DNA of 64,000 bases, from positions 102,863 through 166,862 of the forward strand of contig UQLR01000002.1 in NCBI GenBank assembly GCA_900541975.1. The letters run 5' to 3'. Position 1 is the stretch's first letter. Each line of letters starts with the position of its first letter. This document shows, in pieces, positions 61,599 through 64,000 of the stretch. Made by a program: the position numbers and the translations under genes. The notes under the pieces were generated by a model that saw only the letters and a program-made list of their open reading frames with translations, was not told where the DNA came from and made no database searches. This DNA comes from an uncultured Oscillospiraceae bacterium. GTDB taxonomy: Bacteria > Bacillota > Clostridia > Oscillospirales > Acutalibacteraceae.

Positions 61599-62564
61599 AT
61601 GTCGAACAAAATGAAAAAATCGGTAAGTCTTATTTTGGCAATACTGATGATTGCAGCAATGAGTTGTATTGCAGCAACGTCTGCAAGCGCAGTAGCGGCC
61701 GGTACGCAGATTTTCTTTGACAATTCTGCGACCCAGTGGGAGCATGTGTACATCTATGGCTGGAATTACGGCCTTGCCGGCGACTTTGTAGAGTTACAGC
61801 CAATTGAAGAAGGGTCAAACATTTACGCGTATACCCTGACCTATGACACAGAAGACGGAGAAAACTTCTGCCTGTTTACAAGCTCCACAGACTGGAGCGG
61901 ACGCCAGACAACAGATATCGCTACAGAGGAAGGCATGAACCTGTGGACGCCGGTTGCTTCTGCTGAAGGCGCGATTACAGGTTCCTGGAGCTACATGACG
62001 CCCCCCGCTGCAGCACCTTCTGTAACGGCAACACCTGGCAAAAACTTTGCCATTGAAATGAGCGTTACAGTTAACGAATTTAACTGCGACGGCGGTGCTC
62101 GGTATACAATCAATGGTGCGGCCCCCATTGCATTTGACGGTTCTGCCACGTTTACCATTGGCGGCGAAGACGCAAAAAAGGGTACGGTATATACAGTTGT
62201 GGTAACCGGTTTGGATGATATGGGGGATCCTATCCCCGGTGTTACTTCCACCACAACTTACACAAAGGTGGGTATGACGACAATCAACGCCACAATTGAT
62301 GCCTCCTACACGGGCGACGTATACGCTTACCTGTTTGGCGGCGACCGCATTGGCGCGGCATTCTATGAAATGCAGGAGACAACGGCAGCCGAAGCAAGCC
62401 AGCGCACCTTTACGCTTGAGTTTGAGGGCGCAGCACAGGTGATCTTTACGACCAGCAATGACTGGGCGGCTGAAGATATGCAAAAACTTAACGGCACGGC
62501 GGAGCCGATGGTGGAAGCCGGCGCAACGGCAAGCTTTGACCTGGTATACCCGGCGGTAGCCTAA
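61599..62564 (+). CDS. Exported protein with CBM26-like starch-binding module
   Basis: A protein of 321 residues. The signal peptide is about residues 1-32 (ending TSASAVA). An N-terminal module (about 35-125) with IFFDNSATQWEHVYIYGWN and FTSSTDWSGRQTTDI has the aromatic pattern of starch-binding CBM26. A middle domain (about 140-225) and a C-terminal domain (about 228-320) with VYAYLFGGDR and IFTTSNDWAAEDM look like further beta-sandwich modules. There is no catalytic domain, so it may tether starch or bind a partner enzyme. ATG 61599 follows GGGAGG. It has its own agr-box promoter and a terminator. Confidence 0.85.
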   Translation: MSNKMKKSVSLILAILMIAAMSCIAATSASAVAAGTQIFFDNSATQWEHVYIYGWNYGLAGDFVELQPIEEGSNIYAYTLTYDTEDGENFCLFTSSTDWSGRQTTDIATEEGMNLWTPVASAEGAITGSWSYMTPPAAAPSVTATPGKNFAIEMSVTVNEFNCDGGARYTINGAAPIAFDGSATFTIGGEDAKKGTVYTVVVTGLDDMGDPIPGVTSTTTYTKVGMTTINATIDASYTGDVYAYLFGGDRIGAAFYEMQETTAAEASQRTFTLEFEGAAQVIFTTSNDWAAEDMQKLNGTAEPMVEAGATASFDLVYPAVA

Positions 62565-62583
62565 AAGCTTGGTTTTGCTCTTT

Positions 62584-62624
62584 CCTGAGCGCGCCGCTTG
62601 CGTGGCGCGCTCAGGGAGGGTCTT
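62584..62624 (+). terminator. Terminator after the CBM26-like gene
   Basis: CCTGAGCGCGCC (62584-62595) pairs perfectly with GGCGCGCTCAGG (62603-62614), followed after GAGGG by TCTTTT. The T-tract is displaced by several bases. Confidence 0.75.
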
Positions 62625-62638
62625 TTGAAAAAATATAT

Positions 62639-62713
62639 ACAGCCTGCAAGTATGCGGGCTGTCAGAGATAAATCCCCCGCCGCCCGGCCAAGGTATTGGG
62701 CGGGCGGCGGGGG
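62639..62713. other. Two further hairpins in a gene-free region
   Basis: ACAGCCTGCA (62639-62648) pairs with TGCGGGCTGT (62653-62662), and CCCCCGCCGCCCG (62674-62686) pairs perfectly with CGGGCGGCGGGGG (62701-62713). Neither is followed by a T-tract. The whole gap 62565-63050 has no gene I can support; the rest has mixed composition and includes GGGAGG (63037-63042), the ribosome binding site for the LRR gene. Confidence 0.45.
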
Positions 62714-63050
62714 CCAAACCAGACAAAGCGAGGAAAACAGACGGTGTTCAAAAAAGCCTTTTTTCCGGAGAAAAATGCAAAACGGTACAGAAACCGTGCG
62801 CCCACCCACACAGCGCACCGGTTTTAAAAGGCCGTAATCCCTTTGCCGGTGGCATATTGTAGCCCCTTTGTGCATAGAGTTGTAGGGAGGACCAGCTTAT
62901 AAAGGCAAGGGGGTGGGGTGTTGTTGTATTTGTACAGTAAACGAACGTAGTTTTCTGCTTTTTGCAAGGAGAAGGCTGCGGGTTTTGTTTTTTAGGGCGG
63001 TTTTGACAAATTCCGGCTGATTCCACCATGAAATACGGGAGGCGTAAAGT

Positions 63051-64000
63051 ATGACAAAACTTAAACGGGCCGTAAGCTGCCTGCTGGCGGCGGTGATGCT
63101 GCTGGGCATGTGCATGCTTGTGCCAGCGGCAAGCGCCGCGGAGACGGCGAATGGCCTGGTTTATGAGGAAACAAGCGGGGAAATCACGATTACAGGGTAT
63201 ACAGGTGTGGGTGGGGAAGTTGAAATTCCAGCTGAAATTGCCGGTAAACCGGTCACGGAGATTGCTCAGCAGGCGTTTCGTGTGAGTAAGTTTCCAGCGG
63301 CTTTAGAGATTACGAAAATTACGATACCCGACAGCGTAAAAACCATGGGAAAAGGTGTCTTTTTTGGCTGCAGCAATTTACAGGAAGTTGTTTTACCTGA
63401 AAATGTCTCCATCCCTTCTACTGCCAGTATGTTCCGGGACTGCACGGCGCTGCAGACTATTACAGTTCCTAAAAATGTTACAGCATTAAACATGTATATG
63501 TTTCAAAATTGTGAATCTTTAGAGACAATCAGTTTTCCGGAAGGAAGCCTGCTTGTTTTAATTGAAATACTTGCTTTAAAAAAAACAGCAATTTGTGAAA
63601 TTGATTTACCTGAAGATTTGGAAAGAATAGAATCACAGGCCTTTGAAGATTGCACTAATTTAACAGATATTACTATACATGACAAAGTAACATTGATTGC
63701 AGATAACGCTTTTAATAATATCCCCAGGGAACAGCTAACCATCCACGGCATAGCCGGCAGCTACGCCAATACGTTTGCAATAACGAACGGCTATGCATTT
63801 GAGCCAATTCAGCAAGGTGGGGATCTAATTACCACTTACCTGCAGGCAAAGATTGACGAGGCCAAAGGGCTGGACCCGGCGCTGTATACGAAGGAGAGTT
63901 ATGCCAACCTGCTGACGGCGATCGCGCACGCCGAGCAGGTGCTGGAAGAAGCCACGGAGCAGACGCAGATTGACAATGAAATTGCCGCACTGCAGGGCGT
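63051..64000 (+). CDS. Exported BspA-type leucine-rich-repeat protein with FIVAR domain, cut by the window end
   Basis: The frame from ATG 63051 (GGGAGG eight bases upstream) is open to the window edge, about 316 residues. A signal peptide (TKLKRAVSCLLAAVMLLG, cleaved after AASAA) leads into LRR_5/BspA-type repeats (TIPDSVKTMGKGVFFGCSNL and later copies, about 40-240). After the linker EPIQQGGD a FIVAR helical module begins (LQAKIDEAKGLDPALYTKES), typical of large surface proteins. The missing C-terminus could carry more FIVAR copies, a sorting signal or a dockerin. It is the intact relative of the decayed LRR gene at 25508-26928. Confidence 0.88.
   Translation, partial: MTKLKRAVSCLLAAVMLLGMCMLVPAASAAETANGLVYEETSGEITITGYTGVGGEVEIPAEIAGKPVTEIAQQAFRVSKFPAALEITKITIPDSVKTMGKGVFFGCSNLQEVVLPENVSIPSTASMFRDCTALQTITVPKNVTALNMYMFQNCESLETISFPEGSLLVLIEILALKKTAICEIDLPEDLERIESQAFEDCTNLTDITIHDKVTLIADNAFNNIPREQLTIHGIAGSYANTFAITNGYAFEPIQQGGDLITTYLQAKIDEAKGLDPALYTKESYANLLTAIAHAEQVLEEATEQTQIDNEIAALQG

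Noticed and set aside
1..64000. Insertion sequences, prophage genes, CRISPR arrays, tRNA or rRNA genes
   Set aside because: No transposase, integrase, regularly spaced repeats, tRNA T-loop signature or rRNA-like sequence was noticed on either strand. tRNA absence was judged by eye and is less certain than the rest.

Overview
The window reads as a chromosomal segment of a spore-forming, Gram-positive anaerobe of the class Clostridia, most likely Oscillospiraceae/Ruminococcaceae-like. The pointers are SpoIIID, a SpoVB-type flippase, a T-box leader, frequent TTG/GTG starts with strong AGGAGG sites, an agr-type peptide quorum-sensing locus, a dockerin, and starch-binding modules of the CBM25 and CBM26 types. 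No rRNA, tRNA, CRISPR array, transposase or integrase was seen. The taxonomic call is an inference from gene content.

Layout. 1-1168: fumarase alpha (cut by the window edge) and beta subunits. 1305-4419: a YfhO-type membrane protein and spoIIID. 4619-8676: a response regulator / histidine kinase / HtrA protease operon resembling a secretion-stress system. 8842-15143: a YgjP-like metalloprotein, then leftward genes for a FemX-like peptidoglycan-bridge enzyme, a second two-component system with a coupled exported protein, and a SpoVB-like flippase. 15330-23490: DegV, a heterodimeric ABC exporter, ValS and TruB. 23866-26928: an Ig-repeat protein with a SleB-like hydrolase domain, and a decayed leucine-rich-repeat/dockerin gene. 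27090-35409: a fused 4-alpha-glucanotransferase/glycogen phosphorylase, PncC, RsmE, MtnN and two bacterial-PH-domain membrane proteins.

35502-45375 is metabolic. An isoleucine (AUC) T-box controls acetolactate synthase and citramalate synthase, which points to isoleucine made from pyruvate and acetyl-CoA rather than threonine. Citrate synthase follows, then a two-gene ATP-driven activase / 2-hydroxyacyl-CoA-dehydratase-like pair. 45521-49301 is a small membrane protein and a complete agr-type locus: LytTR regulator, GHKL kinase, AgrB protease, and a 44-residue AgrD-like precursor whose predicted ring residue is serine instead of cysteine. 49572-51293 is an IscU-like scaffold paired with a GGGtGRT-family protein. 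51602-56070 is a more AT-rich accessory stretch (ABC-class ATPase, SLC13-type permease, XRE regulator). 56071-64000 holds exported proteins: a CBM25 protein whose signal peptide is out of frame, a CBM26-like protein, an LRR/FIVAR surface protein running off the end, and an M23 coiled-coil peptidase, with an epimerase and a TetR regulator between them.

The most striking observation joins distant parts of the window. The promoter in front of agrBD (48498-48546) and the promoter in front of the CBM26-like exported protein (61274-61322) share a nearly identical block with the same palindrome and exactly the same spacing to the -10 element, which suggests one regulon. The second promoter is followed by a leader of about 270 nt with several hairpins. 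Starch-binding modules, a dockerin remnant and the MalQ-GlgP fusion suggest an alpha-glucan-using lifestyle whose exported part may be under peptide quorum control. Several surface-protein genes here have decayed, so that part of the genome appears to be turning over quickly.
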